Of a stretch of 64,000 nucleotides of DNA, positions 36,289-49,685 are shown in pieces. Source of the stretch: Hansfordia pulvinata (taxonomy: Eukaryota > Ascomycota > Sordariomycetes > Xylariales); NCBI GenBank assembly GCA_006538405.1, contig BJKQ01000013.1:310001-374000 (forward strand), read 5' to 3'. The position numbers and the translations under genes were made by a program. The notes beneath the pieces are model-generated. The model had not been told where the DNA came from, made no database searches, and was given only the letters and a program-made list of their open reading frames with translations. The first letter of the stretch is position 1. Every line of letters begins with the position of its first letter.

Positions 36289-39200
36289 GAGTAACGCCAG
36301 GCTGGACAGCGTCTTCTCTCGCCGGGTCTGCTCCTACGCTCAAAGCTTTTTCCCGCCACAGTTGCCGCCGCCGCTATTTAGGAGGGTCCCGCTGCTCGAC
36401 ATACTGTCTTGCCGCTCGACCACGCTCACGATCCCGTCTGATCAGCCAGATGCCGAACACATTGTTGTGGATCGCGGTGGGCATGGATATGCTTCAGACC
36501 CAGTGGCCATGGCCTCGCTACTGCCAGTCTTCCGCCACTAATGCTCCCTCTTCCAAAGGCTCCGTCATGCTCTCAGCACGTCCTCATGCCCGCCCCTCCG
36601 CCATCCCTCGGCCGTAAGCCGACGCCGCAGCTGCTGCACCGCTACCTAGGTCCTACGGCTGGCTCGTCGCCCCCCACTAGGCGCCTCGGACGCATCTTCT
36701 CTCGACCAGCCTCGTCATTGCGCCGCTGGGTCGGTGGTAGCTCGAGCTGGGCGCCCCGGTTGGTGGGTTTCGCGCTCCTCCGTCGTGACTAGGCAGGCCC
36801 TGATGCTGAGCCTTACGGCCACCGTGCGGGCTTGTCGGTGCGCGTGGCCGGCGAGGCATTTGCACGATTTCCAGGCCGAACCGCTGCCCGCAAAAATGCA
36901 TGTCATCGTCACTCGTTCGACCATTGTAGTAGGCCAACCCCCGCCCCGCCGTTCTCCTTGGCGGACTCACACTGATCAGTCGCAGCTACGCCCATCGCGC
37001 CCCTTCGTCACCGGCTCGTTCCGTCCCCGCTGCTAGGATCATGATTGGGGCTCCGACGGATAGTCAGCGGTCGCCCACCCCCTTTGGAGAGCGACATTGG
37101 GTCTTGGCCTTCTGTCCCTTGCCTTCTCCTTCTCTCATGGCAGCTGTCTAGACAAACAGGCTGTCCGTCCAATCCGCGTCCCCTCCGCTCCCGGCTCCCC
37201 AGCGCTGCGTCTGCCTACTCTACTCGTGCGAGCAAAGACCACCCTCGCCTCGGGGTTGAGAACGTCATACATCCAGAGGGATGATCGGCACGGCAACCCG
37301 TTTTTTTGCTTCTGTTCCGCTACCTCCCGCTCTCGCGCGCGGCCGCTCCCGCAAAGACTGGGACTCGCCAGGCCCCTACGCAGGCAGGAAGCACGAAATC
37401 CCTACCATCTTCCCGCTCTTTGAAGCAGCGCGGCCCGGCAGAAGAGTCTGGACTGGTCGGTGTGTATGTGTCAAGGTGTGTGGTGGTTCGTGCGCGTGTT
37501 GGCCGTTGACCTTGCTCTCGACCCACTGCAGGCACTGGATGGTGAGTGGCCGAGAGCAAGTCGAGAGATGGTGACCGGAAACCTCCTGACGAACTTCCTT
37601 TTTTGTGCCTTCTCGTCTCGCCTCGCGCCTACCCAGGAACCTGGAACTCTGATCAGGTACAGTTAGTTACTTTGATCTAGTTCATGCTTGGTGCCCGTCT
37701 CTGCTGGGATTCATGCGATCCAGAGATTCGATGACGAGGGTGGCTGTCCCGCCTGCGGCCTGGGTGCAGGGGGGGTGAGCAAAATCGGGTTTGAACCTCG
37801 CTCAGTAGGTCTCTCCCTCGTCGTATGGCTTCTACTCCTAACCCTCGCAGTCGGTCGCAGGCGGAACAAGACAAGGGGCTACCCGGTCGATCTCCGCCGT
37901 AGAAGAAACCCAAGATTCGTAGGTAATGTGAGGAAGGAAACAAAAAAGGTGAGACACGCCGGCAGGCCGCGAGCCAGTCAGATTCCAGACCGCACCAGCG
38001 GCATCGCCGTGGGCAATCCCTTATTCGTGCTCGTGCAGATTTCAATTATACATCGGTATCTCTCTGTCTGTCTCTGTCTTTCTCGCCTCGCCTCGCCTCT
38101 TCCACCCGCATCCAGACCCCGAGGCGAGCGGAAATCGACCTTCGCTTGCGTGTATCGTGTCTTTCCTCGATTTGCGGAATAGCTTCCGCCCTCTCTGCCA
38201 TCCACGGCGCCTGCGCAAGTCCGGGGGCAGGCGACATGAACAGTGACTTCCCAACACGCCCCCCCCCCCTGCCTTTTTCTCGCCCGCTCACTGGCTCATC
38301 TTGCGTCTCTATCCCTGTCGGTTCCTTGAATTCGGCTCCGGGGTTCCCAAACACACACACTCACATCCATACCCCTGCCGAGCTGAGAGGACCGTCCTTG
38401 CATGTTGCAGGTCCAATGTCTCGCGCTGCCCGCGCGCCTGCCAGCCAATAAAGCAAGCCTGTCCAGGCCTGGCATTAGTCATAGACGTAGACGTCTCTCT
38501 CCCCTCTCGGCATTGCAAACACCGCGAATCCCGTAAACACCGTGATCCGATCCGCGCGGGTCGAATAGTGGCAAGGGGGAAGGGCTGTAGACGGCGCTCG
38601 ATCCGGGTCTGGCTTTTTTCCCGTGAGGCAGCCCAGTTGCTCGGCAGACGGGAGGGAGGGAGGCGAAGACTGGATACGTGGATGGGATTTTTTTGTTGGG
38701 AGCGTGATTGGACTTGCGGTAGAGGCGAAAGAGAGAGAGAGGGAGAGATAGAGAGAGCCTCGCCTGGTCTGAAGAGGGGAAGCTGAGACAAGGCTTCTGC
38801 CGATCGGGACGCCCGCGGCCGGGTGCAGAATCCAGCGGAGGCGGCTCGTCAAGGTCTAGAGCACCGTGGTTTGGAGAACGGCTGACCCTTTACTGCTTCG
38901 TGACTGGGTGCTTTACCCGCGGGCGCACAGTTGGCGATGCAAGAGGGAGAGACGCGGGTGACCCAAGCAAGGCGTCGAGGCCGGTCTTTCTCGCCTCACT
39001 TCCCCCGAATGAACTAACACACGCACCCCTTCATCCCCCTCCATTCGACCTCTTCGTCCGTCCCCGGGCCGTGATCACTTGAGATGTTGAATCGCGGGGC
39101 ATTCGCGCCGTCCGCAAGGCCGCCCGCTCCCGCGTCCGCACACTGCCCGACCGACGACGGTGTGCGACAGGAGGGAATGCGTTGAGAGCCGCACCTGGGA

Positions 39201-41347
39201 GAATTCGCGGCGCGGCGCAAGCGAGACATTGGGGTGGCCGCTCGTGACTTTTCCCTGTCTCTGACCCGCCGAGCCCGGCGCAGCGCGGCGCGTTTGAGGA
39301 GAGAAGACCGCTTGGTCTGTTGTCTTAAGACCGCCTTCTTGTTTACGCAGTGTAGATCGGCGTGCGACGCGGGTTACGCGTTGGCGGGGCCGGAGAGCGC
39401 GGCGCGTCTGCTACGCGGTGGCACAGCCCACCACTCTTGTTGAGAGAGAGAGAGAGCATGTGACTCTTGGATATGGATGGGGGAAAGGACGATCATCTGG
39501 GTCGACTGCTGTGTCTTGAGAGAGCCGAGACAGCGGCCTTTCCGGGGTAGGGGAGGGTCGGAAGCGGATGGGAAAGGGGTTGTCGTGACGTGGTGTCTTT
39601 GGTGCTATTGAAGACGGAAATATGGGGTCGTATGAGACATTGATGCCGATCGGGGGTGGGCTTTCGGGGATCTGGTGGATGGGGTGATCTTCGAACGCGT
39701 TGGGGATCGCGACGGCGTCGTGGGACACAGGGCACGCTTAGGGAAGCTGATGGGATCTGTCGAGTTGCGGATGAGTGTTGACGATGATGGGATGGGAGGC
39801 GGTGACACGGTTCAATCGACAGGTCCAGAGTCTTTGTGGGCAAGGGGCTGACCAGTATGGCTTTGGGATCAGGGATGAGGCTCGCAGAGCTCTCGAATTA
39901 TTCTCACTGATTTGGTGTTCTCATTGACGCCGCGAAGAATGAGGCATCCCCAGGTAAGGCCACATGGCACGTTGTACGGACCAACGTCCATAGATGCGAT
40001 AGCAATAGATTCTGGTCCTAACGGAGGACGGACGGCAGTGATGAACTCAGTCGGAACTCTGGTCTAAAACCTGTCGAATACACATGACGTCGAAATCTTC
40101 AAACCTCCACAGACGTAGTCTATGTGGTGCTGTTGAGGCCAGACGAACTTTTGTGAGAATATGAACCAGCTTACCTTAGGGTGTTTAGCGTTGACTCGGT
40201 CAGCCCCTTCAACGATCCGCCGTGAGCTTCACATCAGAAGTCGGAGAAGTCAAACTCAAACTTTCCAAATTGACATCCGGATGTGCAACTCATCAGCAAG
40301 CAGCTCCTTCGCCCTGCTTGGGGCAACCGAGTTGATCGCCCAAGAGCAGCCCACGAGAGAATCTCTGGGATGCAAGTGTTGGGAGCGAAGATGGGTGGAC
40401 GAAAGGCGGGAGCAAGGCACTCGACGTAGCGCATTGGAAAGTCAATGAGAGGATCAAAGATGGACGGGTGATCTCTGGGGGGAAAAGGCTGTATTGGTGA
40501 CGAGAAGATTTCCTGTGGGCAAGTTGTAAGCGGCCATCGTGGGAAAGTCGATTCTCAACATGCAATATGCGCTCAGTATTCTCGTGGGGGCATGGTGAAA
40601 GAGCACCCAGCTTCATGAAGACATTTGCAACAGTCGATAACGCTCACTCTCGTCATGGAACAGGACAAAATGAGAAGATGAAGACCGTCACCAACCACGC
40701 AGAAGCGAGCTGAATCAAAATTTGTGGTCAAATTGAAGTTCGCAATGCAATGCTATGCCGTGCTATGCTTGACAGTTGTACCCGAACCCACCAAAGACGC
40801 CTCCTGAACATTGAATTATCGTGACATCCTGTCCCCGCCGTACTTTCCAGACCCGTCCCTCTATCTGGACATCCATCTTGCGTAAAGCGAAGCCAAGGAA
40901 AATTCTTCCCCAATCGAGTTAGAGCAAGCCTTGACCATATCAAGGCCAGCCGTCCGATGCTCCCGACTTTATGTTTCGTCAATCTCGTGAATTTGCGTGC
41001 TCTGTAGGGTATTGTGGCACTCCGGTGTGCGTTCTAGTGTCGTTCATCAGAGCGCCAAGACCATCGTTCGCGTGTATTCCGATGGTGCAAGGCTGCTCGG
41101 TCGTCGAGGTTCGTGAGTTCGCAAGTGTGTGGATAATTCTTTGCCGGCAAAGACATATATCCAGTGTTGCATATGGCCCACGGGGCTGTTGCGTGGTCAT
41201 TGTTCCCCGTGCGGTACAAACCGATTCCCAGCGGGTGTTTGCGAGGAAACCGATACTACTTTCGAATTCGCAAGCGCCCGTGGTTCATGGTGAAGCTGCC
41301 ACACGAATGTGTGCGACTCTTCGACCAGTACCTTGCGATCATCTCGC

Positions 41348-44300
41348 TTATCCAGAGCGGCGGGACGAGAAGATGCCAGTTTTAGTCGATTCTGTAGTAC
41401 AGGTTAGTACCAAGGCGGTAGATACACACGCAACGCAACCTGCGACCTACCCATCTTTGTTCGTGAAATCTTCTCTCGCTGGCGTGGGCCGCTGCGGCCA
41501 TTCTTCTTCAAATCCTCGAGTCGCTCACGCGCTTCCGGATAGTTTTGAGCTTTCATGTGTTAGCTAATACGCTCTGAGATTCGGGACTTGAGGCACCTAC
41601 CAGCTGCTCGCCAATACCAACGCTTGGCGTCTTCGAGATTGGCAGTGACGCCAATGCCGACCTCGGTGAAGTACCCCATGGCATATTCCGCCTTGGGCAG
41701 ACCAGCCATGGCGGCCTTCTTGGCCCAAAGCATGGCCTCCGTTTCGCTGGGTTGTAAAACGCCGTCGGCTCCCGTCAGATACCAGCCACTGAGCGCCAGT
41801 TCAGACTGGTGCTCTTCTTGCTGTGCTGCTTTCGAATACCAGTTGATCGATTGTCGATGGTCGATGGGAAGGCCCCATTTGCCGTACTCGTACGCCAGAC
41901 CCATCTGATACTGGCTGAACTTGTAGCCAAGATCCGCGGCTTGGTGGAAAAGCTGAACAGCATAACGCTCGTCTCGGATGATGCTGTCGTTTGGCATCGC
42001 AGACATGTACAGTAGCGCCAACTCGTGCAGGGCATGCGGGTTCTCTTCGTCGGCTCGCTCGGCAGCCCGCTTCAACCAGCCCACGGCTTCGCGGTGATCC
42101 CTCTGCTGACCAAGCAGGCCCTTCAGCATGATCATACCCACTTTGTACATTGCAGGCGTGTCGCCCAGAGTCGCGGCACGCTTGTACCATTGCATGGCCT
42201 TGAGAGGGTCCTTTCGAGTGCCCCCACCTTCGTCGTTGCCAATCTCACAGCAAACGGCAGTACGGTAGGCGGCGCCTGGATGACCGACTTTGGCGGCAGA
42301 CTGGTAAAGAGTGAATGCTTCTTTCGTATCGGGCTCGTGCCCCAGAGCACCTCGCCCGTGCAGGTCGGCCAAGAAGAACATGGCGTCTGCGTTCTGGGCG
42401 CTGGCGAGCTTCTTTAAGATCTTGTGGGCGTCTACTACGTAGCGCTCGCGAGCCCTCGCTCGGCTCTTGGGATCCGGCATCTTGGGTATGAGACTGTCGG
42501 CTCCCTCCATAAGCTTCTTTGCAAGAGTGAGAGCAGAGTGCTGATCGTTCGGGTTGTTCTTGATGACCGCACGCAACCGGTCCAGTTCTTCAATGGTGAC
42601 CGGTACTTTCTGCACAGGCGCGGGTCCGGGCTGAGGCTGAGGTTGCGGTTGCGCCCGACCTCGAGCACCAGCTGCTGCCGCGGGGGCCGCCCCGGACCCG
42701 CTGCCGTACTGTCTCGTCGGAGCCGGTTTCTCGGGCGGAGGCGCGACACCGCCGTAGTTGCGAACGGGGGCCGGTTTGTTGTTCATGTTCATTGCGAAGT
42801 TTTGCTGGTGGCCGGCGCGGACTGGAGCTGGACCGCCTCCAGGCCCAACAGGGCCGCCTGGGCCGCCTGGGCCGCCTGGACCTCCTGGGCCGCCAGGGGC
42901 ACCTGGACCGCCATAGCCAACTGGGCCGCCTGGGCCACGAGGGTGATTGAGGGGAGCCTGAGGGGCGATCTGACAGGGTCAGGGTAATTCTGAGGCTCCG
43001 GAGGGCTGTGGTATCCGGCTCCTCCCATCTGTCCATTGTAAGCCTTGAAACCGCCGGTAGGCACCGGAGGCATGTCGCCTGCCATCTCGAAAACGGCGGC
43101 TTGGGGCTCGCGAAGGTTTGGCTGGGACTTGGCGCGCGACATCTCTGGGGTTCTGGCAGGTCCGGGTTGCTGAAGCTCGGGCACCGGGCCCGCGTGCAAG
43201 TGTGCTTCGAACGAGTCGCGGTGCCCAGTGGACGGCACCGCGTCAAAGTCCGGGATCTCTTCTCGTGATAATCGTGTGGTAGACATGGAGGTTGAGCTGA
43301 CACGGTCGTCTTGGTAGGAGTCATAGATGTCGCCGTATGAGCCCCGCGCTGGTTGATTGTCCCAGGTGCCATTCATATTGTTCTGATGCATGGGCGGGGC
43401 CTCCTGACCAGGGTATCCCCCTTGGGGCGGAGGGCGGTGGCCCGAGGATGTGGAGGGTCTTTGTATCGGCGCATGGCCCATGCCACCATAAGGTGCGCTA
43501 TCGTTTCGCGGTGGCATGGGGTCGTACATGTCAGTGGGTTCGTTCACGGGCATCGTCTGGCTTCGCGCAGGCGGACCGAAATCGTCTCTCGGCGGCGAGG
43601 GGCCTCTGTACCCATTCCCCGAGTATGGGCCGTATCCTTGGTTGGGAGGCGGCCCTCTTGAGCCGGGATAACCTCGCGGCGGTGGGCCTCGTCCTGCGCT
43701 CCGCTGACTGTCCATCGAGGGTCGACCATAGCCGTCCATGGAGGGTCCCCGAGAGCCGCTTCCCATGCTCGAATTCGGCTGATGTCCGTTTGGCAGGTTC
43801 CCTCCGATGCTCATGCCTGCCATTCGATCCGGCAGCTGCTGATCGTACTCGAATTCGTCATTTCGATGTGGTGGGTTGTATGCCGCATACGACTTGTCGA
43901 AACCTTGGTCGAAGCCCGGGTCGTACGCGGGTTCGGGTGGTCCCCGCATCGGGGGGGCACGGGGACCTGCAAAATGTCAGCACGCTGGGTCATACAGGAT
44001 AGGCTTCGTGGAACATATCCCTACCGTGCGGGTCCGCCGTAGCAGATCGGGGAGGGGGGCCGCCGCGGCCAGGCGGAAAGCCTCGAGGCGGGCCTCCGGG
44101 TCCCGGACCAGGAGGGCCACGGCCTCTTCCAGGCCCCGGTGGCGGGCCGCGCATAGGCGCACCTCGGCCCCTCACGGGAGGCCGGCCGCCTCTCACGGGG
44201 GTACCAGGCCCAGGTCCGTACATGTCGCGCGGCGGATGTCCATAATCCTGTGGTGGAGGCGGTCCTCTACCATAATTCATATCGCCGTGCGGCGGGCCGT

Positions 44301-44487
44301 AGTCGTCATACCCATAGCCATCGTCATATTGGTCGTGGCCGTAGCCATAGTCGTGTTGGTAATCGTCATAATGCTGAGGCGGTGCCTGCTGTGGCGGATA
44401 GCCCCCAGGGGCGCCTCTCGGTGGCGGTCTCTTGCCGGCGTGGCCAACATAAGGTCTCTGCTCCTGGTAGGCACCGTTGTATGCCAT
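41348..44487 (-). CDS. Sel1-repeat protein related to SKT5/chitin synthase regulators
   Basis: Exons 44487-44025, 43966-41601, 41549-41451 and 41391-41348 give about 990 residues. The N-terminal half is disordered and Pro/Gly/Tyr-rich (GPPPGPGRGRGPPGPGPGG, then GPGGPGGPGGPGG), with a Ser-rich middle (SSTSMSTTRLSREEIPDFD). From about residue 600 there is a run of Sel1/TPR-like repeats, for example ADAMFFLADLHGRGALG, KVGHPGAAYRTAVCCEIG and GDTPAMYKVGMIMLKGLLG, ending EDAKRWYWRAA. This architecture is that of fungal SKT5/Chs4-like activators of chitin synthase. No C-terminal CAAX box is present (it ends TGIFSSRRSG), so it is a non-prenylated relative. Near 42975 the frame shifts by one: either one base is missing after NYPDPVRS, or a weak 95-nt intron (donor GTGCCT, acceptor CTGTCAG) is used. 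The other three introns are clean (58, 51 and 59 nt). Confidence 0.8.
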
Positions 44488-45488
44488 CGTGGGGGTCTGC
44501 CGCTAGGCGCAATCTTTTGCTCGAGAGCGCGGGCGGCGCGGGGAAACCGCTGGTTTTGCTTCTTTACCTCCAATCGAATATCAATTCTCCAACATCTCCC
44601 GGTAGCGAGCAGAGTGGTGGCGGCGCAGGCGAGTCGAAGGGTTGCTCAGCCGGAAAGATCGACTGTCCGTATCGGGGTTGTGAGCAAGGTCGAGACTCTT
44701 CTCTCGGCTATGCCAGGCGATAAAGCCGGGAATTCGTTGATGTGCGAGCGCTGCAAGCAACGCCGACTTCGTCAAACCGGACGTGAAAGGTTTCGGGTAG
44801 GTTGATCACCAGTTTCGGCCACCAACTATGCGTCAGCCCAGATGCAGGGTAGATGCGCCACAGCAGCCGGGCGCTTCTCGGGAGGACGATTCGGACCTGC
44901 AGAAGGGTCGCAGCAGATGCAGACGGGATTGGGTGCAGCGGCGCAGGTCTTGCAGCGATTGGGCGCGGACCAGTGATCGCAAGCCCGGAGACGCTTTTGG
45001 TGCAGCGAGGTGGGCGGGAATGCAGAAGTGGCGGCTGCAAGCGATGCTTGAAGTGGCCCGAGAAGGAGGAGACCTCGGGAGCAGGCTGGAGGAGGGCTGG
45101 ACAAAGGAGTAAAGAGAGCAGGACCCTTGTTTTGTCCGGCCGTTGAGGCAGCAAAGGGCGCAGGCGGGAAGGGCGAGAGAAAAAGAGAGCGCGGCTATGC
45201 GGCGACAAGGACCGAGTAGCGGGGAGTGGGTTTCATTCACAGGCGAGAGCGCGAAATTGGGCCTGGCAAGGATACCAGGGTTGCGTCGGTCGGCAGGTGC
45301 TTGTGCGCGTGTCGGGTTGGGGGGCGACGGGCAACGGCGACGAGAGATGGGGACGGCTGCGGCAGCACTGACGTGACGTGCACGACTGACGTGGTGGTGC
45401 TGCTGGTGTGTCTGACTGACCGGCGCGGCCGTGCCCAAGAGAATGACGAGATGAGAGAAATGGAGGGGAAGCCGAGTCGAGCTTGCAC

Positions 45489-45517
45489 CGAGTCGAGTCG
45501 AGTCGGGTCGAGTCGAG
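45489..45517. repeat. GAGTC pentanucleotide repeat
   Basis: Five to six near-perfect copies of GAGTC with one G-for-A change, non-coding. Confidence 0.8.
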
Positions 45518-47912
45518 ACCGGGCGACAGGACGGCAGGACGACAGACCGAGCCCAGGCGGCCGATATTATTCTTAGTTGGGCAGCGAGACGGGCGGTTCC
45601 GAGCAGGCCGGGAACAGCAGACGCGGGCGTCGGCGAGGCAGCGGGCGCGAGGCGTTGATTTGTCGCGGATTAAAGAGGCGCGGGACTAATCAGGGCGCAG
45701 GAAGAGATCCTGTGGCCGATAGGCGGGCGCAAGGGAGGCTAAGAATAAGCGCGGCGGGCAGAAGGCCGTGGGCAGGTCGTAGGCGCGTCGAGATGATCGG
45801 TCGGTCCGGTCTCTTGTCCTCTGGCCGAGGACGGCAATGTTTCCAGAGTCGTCGGGGATTATTCTCGACTCGGGCTCTGACGTGAGCGGTGCAGCGCGAT
45901 GCAGTGCAGTGCGGTGCAAGTACAGAACACGAGGTCGACGGAATTAGAGCCGGTTGGCGGGAGGGGGAGACGAGCCGAGGAGAGCGGTTAAGCGGTGGGC
46001 GAGGGACGGCTTAGCCGGACTAGAGGGAGGAAGAGCAGGAGAGCGAGAACCTGAGGGGGCGAGAAAGAGAGAGGCAAGGATGAGTCGAGAGAAACAAGTG
46101 ACAGCATCCGACGATGGGTTCGGAGTCTGATCTACAGGCACGCGCGCGTGCCTGCCTTTGCAACCAAGTGACGGAACTGAACTGAACCTTCTGGTCGTCT
46201 GGTACGTGCAACGCCAGGTACCTGCGGATGACGGCAGGTCTCGGGTTGCGTCAGGTCCGTTTTGTGCCGTATCTCCTGTATCTGACGGGGAGACTGGACC
46301 CAGCTTATGGAACGAATACACCCTCTACGTGTACCTACTTGATGACCCTGTCCGTGTTCAGCTCGCCCGCCCAACTCGAGAGAGGCAGATGGATCATGAT
46401 CATATGGCACAAAATGTTTCTAGTTAGTGCGGGGCGTGGGCCATGAGATGGTAGGGATGGGGCCGACGGGGGGGAACACCAGCAGCACTGACGCAATGCC
46501 ACGCGCAACCCGGCACGAGACGGCGCTGGCACGTTTGGGCAAATTGTGTACTCAGTACCTTCTACTCTGTGTGGGTGGCACATGACGAGAAGTACCCGTC
46601 CCCTCATTGACCGTTCAGCACCGTTTAGCCGGCTGGGCGTGATGGCCCGTGCTGGCCAGCAGCGGGCAAAGATGGCCCTGCAAGGCACCGCCCACCAGCG
46701 AGACGCTAACCTGCTGGAGATGAACTTGGGTGCTTTCCATTGCGAGCACAGGCACGACAGGGCAGGGCGGGACAAGGCATCTGGAGGTCAGTCAGCTCTG
46801 ATGAGGGGGGGGGCTGGGGGCCGCTGAGAACATTCTCAAGGCTGCAGGTGCAGCTAGCGATGCAGTAAAGAGGAACCCACCCCGGCCACGCGCTCCGAAT
46901 CCTCTCAGGTACCCGGTGGCGAGTTGGGCTGGTGGCGGCAGCGTGGGCGGGCCTTGGGGGCTGCTAGGCACGCCTAGGGAAATCGTGGTATGGCCGCGTG
47001 GGGACATCCATGTGAATCCATTGCATCTGGGTACAGTCTCCGCAAACGGCTCCGGTCCGGTCGGGACATGCGAGCCGATTCAGTTCGAGTCGGGGGTGAG
47101 TTCTCTCTCATCATTCATGATTTACATACTCGTAGTGCTGGTCATACCAATTCGGGCATTCGTAGATTTTGATTAGGTTTTTTGTCTATTCGCACTGAGC
47201 ATCCCTTGCTTCCATGTTCTCTGCGAATATCACGGGGGAAATTACCCAGATTGGACACCCATCCCTTGTTAGCCAGCGTACGAGTACACGTACGATGAGC
47301 TGGACTGCAGTTAATCACAGTATTGTTGACGGCGATGTACGAATAGTAGTGTGTACCTGTATAGACAACGATGCTGCTGCGTCCGAGCCCGTACGAGTAC
47401 TCCGTACATCCGTGCTGTACGGAGCAGTGAACAGCCCTGATCGACAGCGTGGGCGGGCGTCGCCCGACAAGGCTTGTGTCAGATTGGACAAGGGGTCCCG
47501 ACGCCGGCAGCGCTGATTGGCATCCCCAAAGCCTCGCCCAGACACGCGCCCGCACCAGCCTGCCTGTCGCTTCTTCTCCCACGCCCTCGTCCAGTCCACC
47601 AGGCTCCGGTCCAGCTCAACACAATGACCGACAAGAGCAGCCAATGATGACAATGCCAATCAGGTCTAATGCCAATACCACCCAACGGCTCTGCCCGTCC
47701 CTCCCACCCACTGCCGTCCGTCCGCCTGTCTGTCGCCATCCAGCCGGTGGCAGGGCCGTTGCGCCAAGACCCGGCCCAGCATTCCATCCGTCTCGCCCGC
47801 CCGCGCTTCTCGTCCACCCAGCCCTCACTTGCACCGACCGCTGGAATGTCGCTCTGCGGTCATCAGCCTGGCCTGCACTCGCTCGCGCGCGCCAGTTTCA
47901 CCTCCGCTGCGA

Positions 47913-47934
47913 GCCAGCCAGCCAGCCAGCCAGC
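47913..47934. repeat. GCCA tetranucleotide repeat
   Basis: About 5.5 perfect copies of GCCA in non-coding DNA. Confidence 0.85.
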
Positions 47935-49685
47935 TATCCAGCCGGCCAGGAGGCCTCGACTGCTGCGGCCAGGTGCCCCTGGGCTGAATACAAGGCGCAG
48001 CAAAAGGCTGGGCTATGCGCAGCAGGGAGCCAGAGCCAGAGCCGGCAACTGGAGGTGGGCGGTGCTGCTGGGGAATGGCGCTAGAAGCCGGGCGCTGCTG
48101 CTCCCTAACCCAGCACGGGGAGTGGAGCGAGGGGTTCCCCCAGGCAGCCCTGGCGACCCGATCGCGGATAGATGGCCCGGGGGGTGGTCGGGCGGGCGCG
48201 AATACCTGGTACGAGTAAGCAGATACCCAAGCGGGAAAGGGTACATGAAGGTGCCAAAGGTAAGGTGAGGTTCGTTCGGGATCACTTCGGCATCCGCCGT
48301 CCGACCGCGCCGCCGGCTTGTGCGGTCAGGCTTACGAGCATCGAGGAGGACCGGCTCTCGAGTGCTCTCCGCCGGCTGGCTTCCATACTGACAAAGCCGA
48401 TTGATGCTCTGCTCGCAGACCGACACGACAAAAACAGCCTACCCTGAACCCGGCGTCAAAATTAGACGCTCTCTAGCCGACCTTCCAGAATCAGGGATGC
48501 ATCACGACGATACCATAATCTCCCGCCGAACCCTCCATCGCACACCCGCCCCGTACGAGATCTCTGCCCACGACCCTCCTTACAAGTATGACCGCAAGCG
48601 GAGGTAGACCCTGCAGAGGTAGCCCGCTGAAGAAATCCCTTGATGTGACCCAACAGAGCCGTCTGCCGCGCAGCCGCCCATGCAACGTCACCTCTTGTCT
48701 CAGGCATACCCCTGGGCCGGCACGTCGTCAGTAGCGGTCTTCAGGGTTCGGGCCGGGCCCGGGTCTTGCGTCGCGCCGCGCGCGCAAGAGAGTGCGCGAA
48801 AGGCAGCCACAGTATATTCGTATTCAGGTCCGCTGTCAAGTGACAATGAGGCTTGTGGTCTACATTGGGAACCAGGTGATTCAGAGCTCCAGACTCTTTG
48901 AGTCAGTTGCAGCGAGTTGTCCGCAAGTGTTAGGCATGTCCCCATCGCTAGGCTATTCGTGGACCACTTCAAGTCCTGGTTCGAGGTGAAGACTCCGGAC
49001 CGCACATATGGGACAGCTCATGCCCGTCACCCTGCCTCCGCCAGCTCATATAGTGTCAGCCACACCTACGATGCCCAAGCATATTTCTGACTTGCACGTC
49101 GGAGCCAGAGATTCACAGCTGCAACTCCACGTAGATGGATGGGGAAGAGAATAAAGACAAGGCTGCTGGCTTCAACGCTACCTTGCCGCTGGGTGTGTGG
49201 AGTTCGGCGGCTCGAGAAAGCAATGCAACCCTCCCTGCCGTGCCGTCCAGCAGTAGGCCCGCCTTGCAACCCCATCACGATGTGCGATTTTGCAATTCGT
49301 TTGGTTCATTCGTTCAATTGAACATCGTTACCCTTCCAGTGCGCCAGCCAGGGCGCGTATGTCGTTGCAATGGGTCTCTAAATGCACCTTGGGAATGTTA
49401 AGCGCTTGCTTGCGGTCACAGCCTCATGGGTCCGGCACAGCACACGCATGCCTGTCTCGTTTCGGACGCCTTAAAAAGAGTAGCCTGTTGAGTTCTTTCC
49501 AAGAAGTTTTGAGCTGAGGTTGTGCTTGATCGTCTTAGATAGTCTAAAACTGTCAAACATTCCCTCTTTTGGCGCCTCAGTCCTGCTCTCACCGTCCTCC
49601 TTTCCCCTGTTGCCTTCAATCCCTTCTCACTCTCACTTCTGTATTTTGCTCGGCGTCTTGCCATTCGAGATCGACCGACGCTACA

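Larger units (their letters stand above)
33244..41347. other. 8.1-kb region without supported genes
   Basis: I see no gene I can support. A 63-codon plus-strand frame at 33262-33453 looks exon-like but has no partner. Features are a 16-bp tandem repeat (36227-36288), C17 (35555-35571), a near-palindromic GGGTCCTT...AAGGACCC pair at about 33569-33604, and motif copies at 34381 and 35430. 39.9-41.0 kb is more AT-rich and may be degraded repeat DNA. The frame at 40971-41567 (+) is antisense to the 3' end of the next gene. Confidence 0.5.
44488..49685. other. 5.2-kb gene-free region
   Basis: Promoters of the Sel1-repeat gene (left) and the NLR (right), with no supported gene between. It contains GAGTC repeats (45489-45517), a GCCA repeat (47913-47934) and four motif copies (47127, 47279, 47392, 48210). 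Minus- and plus-strand frames here have Arg/Ser/Pro-rich shadow composition. Confidence 0.5.

Noticed and set aside
40971..41567. 198-codon plus-strand frame
   Set aside because: Antisense to the last exons of the Sel1-repeat gene, whose splice junctions are firm.
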